Shown piece after piece: positions 41,811-52,304 of a stretch of DNA of 64,000 bases. The notes beneath the pieces are model-generated. The model did not search any database. It was not told where the DNA came from and saw only the letters and a program-made list of their open reading frames with translations. The DNA lies in assembly GCA_000721275.1 (NCBI GenBank), contig JOFO01000032.1, forward strand, positions 1 to 64,000, in the 5' to 3' direction. Positions within the stretch are counted from its first letter, which is position 1. Every line of letters begins with the position of its first letter. Source of the stretch: Microtetraspora glauca. Lineage in GTDB: Bacteria > Actinomycetota > Actinomycetes > Streptomycetales > Streptomycetaceae. The position numbers and the translations under genes were made by a program.

Positions 41811-42737
41811 ATGACGACGGATCCGAGCACGCATCAGTTACGTCTTCTGCTCGCCCTCGCGGAGGAGCTGCACTTCGGACGGGCGGCCCGACGGATGTAC
41901 ATCAGCCAGCCCGCGCTCAGCCGGCAGATCCGCGCCCTGGAGGAGTCGTTGGGTGTCACTCTCGTGGAGCGGTCCACACGGCACGTCGAGCTGACCGCGG
42001 CCGGTCAGGCCCTCCTGCCCCGGATACGGGCCGTGGTGGACGCCGTCGAGGATCTGTGCGACAGCGCGTCGGCCACCGCCCACGCGGGTTCCCGCCAGGT
42101 GGCGCTGGCGTCCTACATGTCAGCCCTCCCCGCCCTGCGGATCCTCTTCGACGGGCTTCGCGAGCGGAACGGCGGTCCCGAGGTGACCTGGCAGGACGTC
42201 GACAACGTCGAGCAGTTCACGGCCCTGCGCGAGGGCCGGGTCGATGCGGTGGTGTGCTACGGCCCCGTGCCGACGGGGATCCGTACGCTCGCGCTGGGAA
42301 CGGAACCACGCTTCGTGTGCCTGCCGGACAGTCACCCGCTGGCCACACGGGAGTCCGTGTCCCTCTCCGAGCTGGCCGGACTGCCCGTGATCGGCTTCTC
42401 GCCGCACGTCGACCGGGAGTGGCGCCAGTTCTGGGCCGCCGACCCGCGCCCCGACGGAACGCCCGTGCGGTACACCCACCACGCGGCGACCACCCTGGAG
42501 TCCTGCGTATCCCACGCGGGCCTCGGACACGGCATCCGCTTCATCTCCGAAAGCTGCCGGGCCCTGATGCCCAGGCCAGGTGTCCGCTACGTCGCCGTCA
42601 CCGACCTTCCCCCGTGCACCGCGGTCCTCGCCTGGCCGGCGTCCCGACGGCCCACCGCCGCTCTCCGGTCCCTGCTGTCCCTGCTGCACGGCCACGCCCA
42701 CGGCGGCACGTCCGGCCGCTGGTGGGAAGCCGCCTAG
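41811..42737 (+). CDS. LysR family transcriptional regulator
   Basis: 308 aa from ATG 41811 after GGGGGAG. The LysR HTH is HQLRLLLALAEELHFGRAARRMYISQPALSRQIRALEESLGVTLVERSTRHVELTAAGQALL (about 8-70), textbook in order. The effector domain covers about 95-295 with DVDNVEQFTALREGRVDAVV and FVCLPDSHPLA, which are conserved contact regions. It is divergent from the 166-aa secreted protein gene, the usual arrangement for a LysR target. The ligand is not predictable. Confidence 0.93.
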   Translation: MTTDPSTHQLRLLLALAEELHFGRAARRMYISQPALSRQIRALEESLGVTLVERSTRHVELTAAGQALLPRIRAVVDAVEDLCDSASATAHAGSRQVALASYMSALPALRILFDGLRERNGGPEVTWQDVDNVEQFTALREGRVDAVVCYGPVPTGIRTLALGTEPRFVCLPDSHPLATRESVSLSELAGLPVIGFSPHVDREWRQFWAADPRPDGTPVRYTHHAATTLESCVSHAGLGHGIRFISESCRALMPRPGVRYVAVTDLPPCTAVLAWPASRRPTAALRSLLSLLHGHAHGGTSGRWWEAA

Positions 42738-43042
42738 GTCAATTCCCGGATCATCACCCTGCCCCGGCGAAGACCGTCGGCGCCGTGGGCGGGGTCGGCC
42801 GGGTCCCGGTAAGAACTCGGACGCGTAAAGCCGTCTCACGGATGCTGGGCAGTCTCCCCCATGACGCCAAGGCCCCGGTGCCGGGGCCCGGCGCGGAGCA
42901 GGACCCGGCCTTGAGCACGGGCGTCCCTCGCGTCGGTGCCGTCGTTCTGACGATGAACGACCGCCGCGCGCCCATGAGCTGGCGTACCGTCGCTCGCCTC
43001 ATCCGGGCTGGACGGCCACCGGTCGTCTGACCCGCGGTGGCG
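42738..43042. other. Intergenic with a possible glycosyltransferase 5' remnant
   Basis: From ATG 42842 the + strand reads LGSLPHDAKAPVPGPG, and then VPRVGAVVLTMNDRR, which resembles the first strand of family 2 glycosyltransferases (VGAVVLTMG-R). The similarity ends at about 42965 and the frame stops at 43030. If real, only the first 40 residues remain. Confidence 0.35.
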
Positions 43043-43495
43043 TCAGCGCAGGCGGACGCACGCCTTCTTGCCGGTCTCCTTGATCTGCACGCAGATCTTC
43101 GTGTTGACCGGGTACTGTGGGCCGGTCCGGCCGTCCTTCCCCCACGACGTTTCCACGAACGTTGCGTCGTCCGAGAAGCGCTTGGCGCGTTTCCATCCGG
43201 TGGCGGCGGCGAGCTTGCCTCCGGGCCGCTGGTACAGCCACCGGGCGTGATACTTCCGCTTGCCGGCAGTCTCATTGGTGGAGGCGTACACCCATCCGAC
43301 GCCGCGCGCCTTGGCCCCTGCCTTGTGCCAGTGCTTGACCACGATGCCCGGGTTGCACCCCAGTCCCTTGCCGCCGCTACCGCAGGCGTTCTCCCGGCCG
43401 TACTTGTACGACGCGGCCGGGGCGGGCGCGGCGCCGGCGGTCACCAGGAGCAGCGCGAGGGCGGTGGCGGCGGCGGTGTTCAGGATCCGTTTCAT
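43043..43495 (-). CDS. Secreted protein, 150 aa
   Basis: ATG 43495 with a weak ribosome binding site. The signal peptide is KRILNTAAATALALLLVTAGAAPAPA, with a cut near residue 27. The mature part has NACGSGGKGLGCNPGIVVKHW, an aromatic core VGWVYASTNETAGKRKYHARWLYQ, KRFSDDATFVETSW and the end KICVQIKETGKKACVRLR. Four Cys are likely paired. It is basic. Family not recognised. It is the third small secreted protein within 3 kb. Confidence 0.75.
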   Translation of the reverse strand: MKRILNTAAATALALLLVTAGAAPAPAASYKYGRENACGSGGKGLGCNPGIVVKHWHKAGAKARGVGWVYASTNETAGKRKYHARWLYQRPGGKLAAATGWKRAKRFSDDATFVETSWGKDGRTGPQYPVNTKICVQIKETGKKACVRLR

Positions 43496-43627
43496 GATTC
43501 GGACAACCGAGTGACACCCCGGCTGGGAGACGTCCGCCGGGCGTACTCCACCCGCCCGGGTGACTGGGGAAGGGGTCGGCGCGCGGCGCGGCGTCCGGGC
43601 CGGGCGTGGGCCGTCAGGCGTGGGCCG

Positions 43628-44885
43628 TCAGGCGGTGGCGGGGCGGGTGAGACGGGCGCAGACGATGCCGTCGGCGGGGTGCCATTCCATGGCGGGTTCG
43701 GCGGCGCGGCCGTGGTCGGGGCAGTAGGGGGTGGGGGTATGCCGCCGCAGGACTGCTGTGCGCACCGGCAGTCGGTGCTGGGGGCGGTGTACGGGCGGGC
43801 GTGGCGGACGAGTCCGCCGGCGTGGTGCGGGCGGCGTGGCCGCGCAGGTGGCTGGGCCACGCGAGGGTGACGCGCAGTCCGCCCGCTCCGGGGCGGAGGC
43901 GGTCGATGACGCGGACGGCGCCGGGGACGGCGAGCGGGGGTGTGCCGGGGGCGGTCAGCCGGCTGACGGAGGCGCGGGGGCGGTCAGCCGGCTGACGGAG
44001 GCGTCGGCCGCGGCGAGCACGGCGAGGGCGTCGGCGTCGTCGTCGCTCATCCACCCGGTGAGCCGGTCCTCGCCCTCCGGGTCGCTGCTGAGGGTGAGCC
44101 AGGGGTCTTCGAGCCGGAACCGGCGGGGCTCCCGGCCGGCGGGGCGCAGGTGCAGGGTGGCGTTCGGGACGGTGGACGGGACGGCGATCTTGTCGTGTGC
44201 GAGGAGCCAGGCGACCACGGCGGAGCGGGCGAACGTGGGGTGGACGGTGGTGCCGCCGGCGGGGTCGGGGAAGTCGGGGTGGCGGCGGCGCCAGTTCACG
44301 ACGGCGGCGCGGCCCACACCGGCGATCCGGGCGACTTCCGCCAGCAGCACCACGTCGTCGGCGGGGTCGGTGGGGGTGAGAGCGGCGAGCGGTGAGCGGT
44401 GGCCGGCGGGGACGGTGCGCAGGGCGTGCCAGTCGACGGCGGGGCGGGCGACGGGCAGGAGCGCGACGTCCTCGGCGGAGTACAGCGGGACCGTGGTCAC
44501 GCCCCCGTGCCGCTTGCAGTCGATCTCGACGGTGCCGGTGGTGGTGATCCAGCCGAGCCGCACCACCTGGTCCAGGTCGGTGCAGCGGACGCCGAGCCGT
44601 ACGGCGGCCTGGTCCCGGGGCCGAGGGGGACGTGTCGGTCGAGGAGCACGGGCAGATCGCGGCGGCGGCCGAGGGCGGCGACCTGATCGGGGTGCACTTC
44701 CGGGTAGGCCGGCTCGCCGCCGAGTGGACCAGGAGACCGGCACGGACGAGGTGGCCGATCGCGGACGGGGGCACGCGCGGCCGGCACCGCGGCAGCGGAT
44801 CACCCAGCGCGGCGGTCAGCTCCTCCGCCGCCGCCCAGGCGCCGACCGGTCCGCGCAGCGCTGCGCGGACCGCCTCCGCGTCCAC
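43628..44885 (-). pseudogene. Helix-turn-helix protein gene with several frameshifts
   Basis: From GTG 44885 the coding moves through three frames. AAEELTAALGDPLPRCRPR and HLVRAGLLVHS are followed by a shift near 44730. EVHPDQVAALGRRRDLPVLLD is followed by a shift near 44612. Then AAVRLGVRCTDLDQVVRLGW, YSAEDVALLPVARPAVD and VARIAGVGRAAVVNWRRRHPDFPDP (an HTH with RRHPDFP) continue in one frame. A 29-bp tandem repeat at 43947 shifts frame again, and the end, YCPDHGRAAEPAMEWHPADG, lies in yet another. It is a decayed plasmid-type regulator. Confidence 0.65.
43947..44003. repeat. Tandem duplication, 28-bp unit with a 29-bp period
   Basis: Unit GCGGTCAGCCGGCTGACGGA with flanking Gs at 43947-43974 and 43976-44003. 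The core GTCAGCCGGCTGAC is a perfect 14-bp palindrome. The period of 29 is not a multiple of three, so the duplication itself breaks the reading frame. Confidence 0.8.
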
Positions 44886-44995
44886 GGTGCCACCACGGCC
44901 CGGGACCACAGGCCGGGCCCGGCATCGCCGGCCGGGGCGACACCGGGTCCCCTGCCGTCGGGTCCCTCCGGCTCGCCGCACTACGCTCTGCGACA

Positions 44996-45405
44996 TGACT
45001 CGTGCGTCGCAGCGCCGCGGCGGGCGGAAGGGCGAGAGGCACGTCGCCACACCCGACCTGCCCTCCTAGGGAACGTGGTGCGGCACGGGGCAAACTGGTG
45101 CACCGCCGGTGCGACCCCAAGGCCCGTCCGCAGCGCCCCGACCGCAACCGCGCCGCGAAGAGCAAGGCCGCGATCCCGCCGCCGAAGGCGCCCCGTCGTC
45201 GTACGCCGGTCGGTACGTGCGCAAAGTGCGGTGCCGGCCCCGGTCAGCGCTGCACCGTCCCGTACGCCGACGGAACGACCGCCGAGGTCGCGATCAGGCT
45301 CGCCCAGCGCCGCGCCACCGTGTCCTGGACCGTGTCTGACCAATCCCGCTTGGTGCGCCCCAACCTCCCATCGGCCACGCGCGTTCATGAGGCCTCCCTA
45401 CGATG
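44996..45405 (+). pseudogene. Remnant of a small zinc-binding protein
   Basis: ATG 44996 begins TRASQRRGGRKGERHVATPD and meets a stop at 45068. One frame over, the text continues GKLVHRRCDPKARPQ and then VGTCAKCGAGPGQRCTVPYADG, a CxxC/C zinc-ribbon-like pattern, and RLAQRRATVSW. It then runs without a stop into the hydrolase gene. At least one frameshift is needed to join the parts. Decayed or mis-sequenced. Confidence 0.4.
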
Positions 45406-45410
45406 GCACC

Positions 45411-46280
45411 ATGACGATCTCCGGGCCCGAACAGCCGCTGGTACGTGTCCTGTACGACGCCTCCCGAGCCGATCTGCGGGATCCGAGCCGGCCGCGTCCG
45501 GTCCGTCTGTACGTGTGGGAGCCGGACGGGGGGCGGCATGTGCCCACCCCGCTGGTCGTCGTGTCCCACGGCACCGGGGGGTCGGGGAGCGAGATGGGGT
45601 GGCTCGTGCGGCCGCTGTGCGAGGCGGGCTTCCGGGTGGTGGCCCTCGACCATCACGGCAACAACTTCGTCGACGGCTACGAGCCCGAGGGCTTCCTCCA
45701 CATCTGGGAACGGCCGCGGGACGTCTCCTTCGCCCTCGACGTGCTGGCCCGGGAACAGCCGCTCGGCCCGGTCGGCATAGCAGGCTTCTCCCTCGGCGGG
45801 TACACGGCGGCGGCTCTGGTCGGGGCCCGGCTCGATCCCGGCCTTCTGTGGGCGGTACTGACCGGGGCGGTCCCACTGCCGGACATCCCCGAGTTCCCCG
45901 GCGTCCTGGAGGCGCTGCGGAAGAAGCATCCGCTGGCCGAGGCCGCACGAGGCGAGATGCACGCCGCCGGTGCGGACCTCTCGGATCCACGGGTACGGGC
46001 CGTCTTCCAGGTGGCCCCGGGGGCCGGCGCGCTCGTGACCCCGGAGAGCCTGGCGGCCGTACGAGTGCCGGTGGGCCTTCGCTGGGGCGGGGCGGACACG
46101 GTCAATCCGTACGAGGTCGACACCAGGCCGTACCTGGAGCACATCCCCACGGCGAGCGGCAGCTCGGCCGGTCCCGGTGTCCGCCACGACGACTTCTTCG
46201 CCGCGGAGCCCGCCGATCCGGACGTCCGTATCCGGGTCGGCGGGGAGGCCGCCGCCTTCTTCCGGCAGCACCTCGACTGA
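45411..46280 (+). CDS. Alpha/beta hydrolase (dienelactone-hydrolase-like)
   Basis: 289 aa from ATG 45411. The early strand and oxyanion loop read PLVVVSHGTGGSGSEMGWLV, then VVALDHHGNNFVDG. The nucleophile elbow is GIAGFSLGGYTAAAL (G-F-S-L-G). PVGLRWGGADTVNPYEVD carries a likely acid residue, and PGVRHDDFFA the catalytic His. The order matches the PGAP1/dienelactone-hydrolase group of predicted ester or amide hydrolases. The substrate is unknown. It is intact between decayed genes. Confidence 0.88.
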   Translation: MTISGPEQPLVRVLYDASRADLRDPSRPRPVRLYVWEPDGGRHVPTPLVVVSHGTGGSGSEMGWLVRPLCEAGFRVVALDHHGNNFVDGYEPEGFLHIWERPRDVSFALDVLAREQPLGPVGIAGFSLGGYTAAALVGARLDPGLLWAVLTGAVPLPDIPEFPGVLEALRKKHPLAEAARGEMHAAGADLSDPRVRAVFQVAPGAGALVTPESLAAVRVPVGLRWGGADTVNPYEVDTRPYLEHIPTASGSSAGPGVRHDDFFAAEPADPDVRIRVGGEAAAFFRQHLD

Positions 46281-46409
46281 CTCATCCGCTGGCTCCGTGA
46301 ACCTGCCCACGATCGTTTGTCAGACAGGACCTAGGACAGGGACATGCTGCGGCGACGTCCGCCGTCGAAAGGTGCGGCTGCTTCTACAGCGCCATCCGCC
46401 TGCTGACGC

Positions 46410-46979
46410 TCACACGTGGCGTACTGCCTCGCCTCCGGCCGTCGGGCCCATGCACGCCGTCCGGCCGAGGAAGACGTCGTCGCCCTGACCTCCCAGGGCC
46501 TCGTGAGGGGATACGGCCGCGCACCGGTCTGCTGCGGTGAGGCGGGGTTCGGCGCCCGGGGTGATCTGGGGGTAGAGGATGCCGACCGTGCCGCCGTCGG
46601 TGGGGAGCTGAATGGATGGACAGCCACGCGGTGAGCTGGTCGGGCCAGAGTTGCGGCCTTCAGCTCCTGCCTGCTGCTCTTCCGCAGCGGTTCGCGGCGG
46701 CCGGCGAGGAGGGCGTCGGTGACGCTCGGGTGATGGGTCGGATGCATGCGCTCGCCGGAGGCGAGACGGGTGCGGACGGTGTCGTAGAGGTCGAGGACGT
46801 CGAGGAGGCCGAAGCCGAACGCGGCGGCGGACGGCCAGGGCAGGACCCGGAGGACGCCTCCTTCGGCGAGGGCGAACACCCGGTCGTGGGCGAGGAGGCG
46901 CCATCCGGCGCGGGGCAGGGTTTCATACGACGTCGGCCAGGGCCTGGAGTTCGGTGTCGTCGAGGTCGGCGGGGACCAT
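46410..46979 (-). pseudogene. Decayed hypothetical gene with two frameshifts
   Basis: ATG 46979 starts VPADLDDTELQALADVV and stops early. One frame over continues YETLPRAGWRLLAHDRVFAL and WPSAAAFGFGLLDVLDLYDTV. Near 46615 a small CCAT duplication shifts frame again into QLPTDGGTVGILYPQITPGA and GQGDDVFLGRTACMGPT to the stop at 46410. Together this is a coherent protein of about 185 residues of unknown family. Confidence 0.55.
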
Positions 46980-47071
46980 GGGCCCGACGTCTCGTGGGTG
47001 GGCCTGGCAGCGGGGCCTGTCACCGCAGGGCGACGCTCGGCCCGCCACTGTAAAGCCCGGTGTGCCTGGGT

Positions 47072-47999
47072 TCAGTCCTCGGCTCGTTCCACGATGAGGC
47101 CGGCGTAGCCGCTGCCTCCCCTGTGCTTGTACGCCTCGGCTCCGGGGGTGCCGGGGGCGCCGTCGGTTCCGTTCGGCCTGTCGCCCCATACGCGAAAGCC
47201 GCCGTTGCCGCCCTGGCCGCCCTGGCCCGCGCCTCCGCCGCCGTGGCCGTGGCCCAGGACGCCGGCCCCGCCGTCGCCTCCCTGGCCGCCGTCGCCTCCT
47301 CGGCCCGGGCTGCCTCCAATTCCGGCGACACCGCTGCTGCCGTTGCTGCCGTCGGCGCCGGTGCCGCCCGCTGTGCCGCTTCCGCCGTTCTGCTCGGCGA
47401 GGATTTCGGTGCTGATGCCTGCAGCGGGGCGTGCAGGTGGCGCCGCCCCCGGGACGCCCACCGGCGCTCCCCTTGCCCCCGTTGCCGTGCTGAACACCGT
47501 CGCCGTTACCACCTTGGGCGGCGAGACCGGCGCCGTGACCGCCCTTGGCGAGAACGATGGTCTTGCCGTCGGCGCTGACCCACGAATCCCCGCCGTCGGT
47601 GTCGCCACCGGTGAGGAGATCGCCGGTGCCGCCTTGACCGATGTGAACCTTGAACTGGGTGCCCGGCGTGATGCCCGTCAGACGGCACTTGATGTAGGAG
47701 CCGCCGCCTCCGCCGCCCCCGCCGCCACCACCCGACCAGGTCGTGAAGCCCGCGAGACCGGCGCCGCCCCCAAGGGCCCCGCCGCCGCCCGCTGCCCACA
47801 GGGCCACGGTGACGCCGGTGACATCGTCGGGCACGACGAAGTCACGATCTTCATTGGTCTCGCTATCGAACTCCTCGACAGGAGCGGCAGGGGCGGCCGG
47901 TGCGGCCAATGCCGAGGTGTCCGGAGCGCCGGTCAGCAGCGCCAGGGCGGCCAGGGCGGTGGCGCTGCACCCCATGTCATCTTCATGTACGCGATGCAT
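47072..47999 (-). pseudogene. Secreted glycine-rich protein with a frameshift
   Basis: Starts at ATG 47999 or ATG 47975 with a signal peptide (GCSATALAALALLTGAPDTSALA). A sequence VVPDDVTGVTVALWAAGGGG begins the mature part, followed by long Gly-rich runs and HIGQGGTGDLLTGGDTDGG. Near 47450 the frame shifts. The other frame continues AAGISTEILAEQNGGSGTAGG, many GxGG repeats, and ends GSGYAGLIVERAED at 47072. It resembles Gly-rich surface proteins (PGRS-like composition). The shift leaves a truncated product. Confidence 0.65.
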
Positions 48000-48191
48000 C
48001 CTCGTCGTCGTCGGGCGGGCGCGGCGAGGCCCGTCCCGGGACACAACGACACTCCGCCCCTGCGGATGCGCCCGTTCACTCCGACGGTCGGCAGCCGACG
48101 GCGGATTCGACCTCAGGGTGTTCGGGGGGCGCTCAGGTTCAGTCGCCCAGCTTGGTGACCGTCTTGATCAGGCCGCCTTCAGGCCGACGCC

Positions 48192-48638
48192 TTGAAGGTG
48201 TACGCCGAGGCATGCGAGAGCGCCGTCCCGCTTCTCCTGGATCGGGCACGCCTTCGGCGAGACGCCCCCCCGGCTGGCGCACCGCATGCCCGAGTCGACC
48301 AGCGCCCACACGCCCGAAAGGTCGCCCTGGCCGTTGGGCTCGCCGACGGCGCAAGCGTCACCTGGACCCGCACGCTGCCCGCCGAGTCCGGACACACCGA
48401 GGACCTGCGCAGCGCCGCCTACCGCATCCTTGACGGCATGGCGCTCCAGCGGGCCCGCGTACGGCGCCTCGTCCTCACCGCCGAAGACCTCACCCACTCC
48501 GACGCTGGCCCCGGCACCCAGATGTCCCTCGACCCCGAACGCGCCCGGCTCTGCATCGAGCCCGTCCTCGACCTGCTCAACACCCGATGGGGCCGCCCCG
48601 TGGCCAAGCCCGCGGCCGTCTACCGGCACGCCTCCTGA
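48192..48638 (+). pseudogene. Y-family DNA polymerase C-terminal remnant
   Basis: From about 48300 the frame reads RKVALAVGLADGASVTWTRTL, HTEDLRSAAYRILDGMALQ, RARVRRLVLTAEDLT and QMSLDPERARLCIEPVLDLLNTRWG. This is the little-finger domain and tail of a DinB/ImuB-type polymerase. The catalytic palm and thumb are missing. The first 35 codons (KVYAEACESAVPLLLDRAR) are of other origin. No active polymerase can result. Confidence 0.6.
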
Positions 48639-48792
48639 CCTGGTGGCTGCGAGATGGGCTGTGCCGGCCCGCTCAAGGAGGTCCTTCTCGGGCGGGTCGG
48701 CTCCTGCATCGCGGCCGCGCGTCCTCGCCGGTCGACTCCATCGCCCTCGGGCGCATCGGCCGGCCGCCTCCGGGATGCGTGGACCAGTTCCC

Positions 48793-49215
48793 TCAGTGCC
48801 CCGATACGGTCTTCGTGAGCAGTTCCTCGACAGCCCGGTGGGAGTCGTGGTCCTCGTCCCAGCCGCGTGCCCAGTCCAGAGGTGTGCTGCCGCTGGACTC
48901 CCGCAGGAGCGGATCAGCGCCGTGCTGGACGAGCAGTTCGGCAACGGCCAGGTTGGCGTGTGCTGCGGCGGCCGCCAGTGGCAGTCCGCTGCGCCGGCCG
49001 TGCGACTCCTCGTTCGGCGAGGCACCTGCCTGGAGCAGAACGGAAGCGCACTGGTACTCGCCTTGGACGGCAGCCAGATAGAGGGGCGTTGCTCCCTCGA
49101 ATCGGGCATTGGGGTCCGCGCCCAGCGAGATCAGTCTTCTGACGTCTCCCGTTCGGCCTGCTTCAGCAGCGGTGCACAGCCACTTCGGGAGCTTCTTTTT
49201 CGTTCTGTTGTTCAC
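48793..49215 (-). CDS. Ankyrin repeat protein
   Basis: 140 aa from ATG 49215. Four ankyrin repeats: LCTAAEAGRTGDVRRLISLGADPN, ATPLYLAAVQGEYQCASVLLQAGASPN, GLPLAAAAAHANLAVAELLVQHGADP, STPLDWARGWDEDHDSHRAVEELL, each with the TPL or PL turn and a GADPN-type loop. No signal peptide or other domain. Small ankyrin proteins usually bind partner proteins; in bacteria they are sometimes antitoxin- or immunity-like. No partner is evident here. The N-terminus NNRTKKKLPKW is basic. Confidence 0.9.
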   Translation of the reverse strand: MNNRTKKKLPKWLCTAAEAGRTGDVRRLISLGADPNARFEGATPLYLAAVQGEYQCASVLLQAGASPNEESHGRRSGLPLAAAAAHANLAVAELLVQHGADPLLRESSGSTPLDWARGWDEDHDSHRAVEELLTKTVSGH

Positions 49216-49984
49216 GGCTCCCTCGCTTCCACCCGATCACCTCGACGTTCATGATCGCGCGCGCGACGTCGGCGTCTAGGTTCCTTGGCGAATGGGTATG
49301 GGCGGAAGCAGCACGCGAACACGGTGTCCCCACCCTTGAAGGCGTTCACGCCGCCGGCCCACCGCCAGTGATCTTGCACGTCACCCTAGAGGCAGCCTCT
49401 GACACAGGCCGCCGCCAAAGCCCGAAGCCGGAACCATCCCGACTCCACCTGCCCTCCGACGCGCCACGCCCGGCCAACAGTGCGTAACCGGCCGAAGGGA
49501 GGCCCAGCGGGCACCTCAGCGGTCGGCGGCGCCTCTTGGGCATCTCCAGGATCAGGCCGAACTTCAAGAGGCCCAGCGCCCGCGCGCGCGTTCCTGGATC
49601 TACCGCCCCGAAAGATGGCCGCTCCAAGGCGGCTGCGGGTCCCACTGAGCCAATTCCATCTTGATGAGGCGGCGAGTTTCAAGGGCGACAGCGGCCCGGT
49701 CGAGGGCGTGATCTGGGTAGTGCTGCAGCGGAGCTTCCGCAGGAGCCGCCAGCATTCTTGAGAGTGGCCATGGCACGTTCACCCAGGCCGCGGATCTGGC
49801 ATGGTCGCGGTTGCGATCCGCCTGTCCGCGCTCCTCCCTCCCGCTGATGAAGTGCGGCATGAACGCCCTTCCGCCTCACCCGGCTCCTGGCCGGACACGC
49901 CGTGGCGCGCCCCCTGCTCGAACGCTGGAGCAGCGGTCCACCGACGGCACGGCCGAGTACGTGATCCCAGGACACTGACAGAGG
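49216..49984. other. Gene-poor stretch with repeat and fragments
   Basis: Holds the left copy of a 111-bp direct repeat (49344-49454). Around 49690-49850 the minus strand reads HALDRAAVALETRRLIKMEL, possibly a gene fragment I cannot place. Just before 49985 a tail LEQRSTDGTAEYVIPGH ends at a stop. I see no intact gene. Confidence 0.45.
49344..49454. repeat. 111-bp direct repeat, left copy
   Basis: Nearly the same as 51292-51402. On the minus strand both read GFGL(C/W)RRPVSEA, a variable part, and [12 protein letters not shown]. The two copies flank the 375-aa-class gene at 50200, so the interval may be a duplication or a mobile segment. Confidence 0.75.
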
Positions 49985-50086
49985 ATGCGACCCCAACTGG
50001 AGCTCCACCGCGGCTTCGGCGGCCGGCGTCGCGGCGATGTCGGCTGGGGGGGCGATCCGGAGTGGCCTATTGCCGGCGCTCGTTGA
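49985..50086 (+). CDS. 33-residue peptide ORF, copy 3 of the Gly-Trp-Gly unit
   Basis: ATG 49985 (after GAGG) encodes 33 residues ending DVGWGGDPEWPIAGAR, comparable to DIGWGFGLEAGVR of copy 2. The N-terminal part (RPQLELHRGFGGRRRG) differs, so the leader is not conserved here. A terminator with the same CCCGCCCGAG core follows at 50095, and bases after the terminator (TGCTGTGC) match copy 1. It is more diverged than copies 1 and 2. Confidence 0.35.
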   Translation: MRPQLELHRGFGGRRRGDVGWGGDPEWPIAGAR

Positions 50087-50094
50087 TCTGCCCC

Positions 50095-50142
50095 GCAGCA
50101 GGACGACCCGCCCGAGGAGGCTCGGGCGGGCCCTCCTGCTGT
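50095..50142 (+). terminator. Terminator of peptide unit 3
   Basis: Inner arms CCCGCCCGAG / CTCGGGCGGG and outer arms GCAGCAGGA / TCCTGCTGTGC form one long hairpin. Confidence 0.8.
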
Positions 50143-50199
50143 GCGCGGGGCTGTCGGTCGGCGCAGTCGTGAGCGTCACGACTCGGGCGGGAACGCCTG

Positions 50200-51273
50200 T
50201 CAGCCGTGGTCTTCCCACTCCTCGGCGCAGAACCGGGCTTCGCTGATCATCGTGTCTCCGGCCCGGGCGGCCCGGACGTACATGCCGAGCCCGTCCGGGC
50301 CGAGGTCGCCGCCGCACCCGACGACCAGACCGAACTCGTCGTTCTCGGAGCGGCGTTCCAGAGCAGCGTCGATCTCGCTGACGGTCCCACCGATGAGGTC
50401 GAGACCGTCGAAGGCGAGCTGGGGGCCGGTCCGCCCGTGGACGGTCACGGCACCGAGAGCGGGGATGCCCTCCTCGTACCAGTAGTGGGCGGTCACACCG
50501 GCGCCGTCGAACTGGTCCTCGGTCACGTACCACTGGCCGGACTCCCCGTAGACCGGCCAGGGGAAGTGGCCGCGCCGCGCGGCCGGCACCTCGCCGTCCA
50601 GCGCCGCGGCCACCTGCTGCGGGGTCATCCCGAACCGCAGCGGCCCCACGCTCTGCAGCGGAATCCATCCCCACGACGGCCGGTCCTCGAGCGCTCTCAC
50701 CGGCCACGCTCCCGGGTTCACGTTCTCGTCACGGACGTCCCGCCAGGCGATGACCGGCTCGGTCCCGTACGGGTCGTCGGCCAGCTCCGAGGAAACGAAC
50801 AGAGCCTCGGTCCTCACCCGGTCACCGCGCCGCAGATACCCCTCGGACGACAGGACCTGCTCCTGCGTGGCACCCATGGACACGCCCCAGGCAGCGACCT
50901 CCACATCCCCGCTCCAGTTCACCCGCGCCGCGGCCCCCTGCCGAGCAGCAAACGCAAGAAGGTCAGCGCGGGCCTCGGACGGGACCCGGTCGATGAGCTC
51001 CACGTCCCTCAGACGCACCATCGGGCCGGTCATCCCGTCGACCGCCACCGCGACCAGTCGCGGGCCCGGACCATAGACCGCGGTCACCCCCTCCTCGCTG
51101 TACCGCTGCCACCGCTCGGCTCCCTCCCGTCCCTGCGTAATGACGGGGACAGCTCCGCCCAGGGCCTCCCGCACCTCCGGCGGACTCATACCGAAACGCA
51201 GCGGCCCCAGACCCACCAGCGGGTCCAGCACCCACTGCCGCCTCTCCTCCGGCGTCTTCCTCGACCACACCAC
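50200..51273 (-). CDS. Hypothetical protein with an internal duplication, 357 aa
   Basis: GTG 51273 after GGGAGCGGGG. The protein repeats a module: LGPLRFGMSPPEVREALGG near residue 20 and VGPLRFGMTPQQVAAALDG near 200. Each is followed by a Tyr/Trp-rich strand (ERWQRYSEEGVTAVYGPGP; QWYVTEDQFDGAGVTAHYWYEE) and a GPxxxxDGxxL-type turn. So two similar domains of about 170 residues are fused. GPLRFGM modules occur in small uncharacterised actinobacterial proteins, often near immunity or secretion genes. No signal peptide or membrane helix. Function unknown. The ends of the 111-bp repeats flank the gene. Confidence 0.75.
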   Translation of the reverse strand: MVWSRKTPEERRQWVLDPLVGLGPLRFGMSPPEVREALGGAVPVITQGREGAERWQRYSEEGVTAVYGPGPRLVAVAVDGMTGPMVRLRDVELIDRVPSEARADLLAFAARQGAAARVNWSGDVEVAAWGVSMGATQEQVLSSEGYLRRGDRVRTEALFVSSELADDPYGTEPVIAWRDVRDENVNPGAWPVRALEDRPSWGWIPLQSVGPLRFGMTPQQVAAALDGEVPAARRGHFPWPVYGESGQWYVTEDQFDGAGVTAHYWYEEGIPALGAVTVHGRTGPQLAFDGLDLIGGTVSEIDAALERRSENDEFGLVVGCGGDLGPDGLGMYVRAARAGDTMISEARFCAEEWEDHG

Positions 51274-51291
51274 GAGCGTCCCCGCTCCCCT

Positions 51292-52304
<1,013 letters not shown>

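Noticed and set aside
43731..45410. Reading the hydrolase gene as one long protein starting near 43731
   Set aside because: Sequence before 45411 is antisense to the decayed regulator gene and has no conserved pattern.
47060..48158. Alanine- or proline-rich + strand genes opposite the glycine-rich protein
   Set aside because: Gly codon runs read backwards give Ala or Pro runs; the signal peptide and stop belong to the minus strand.
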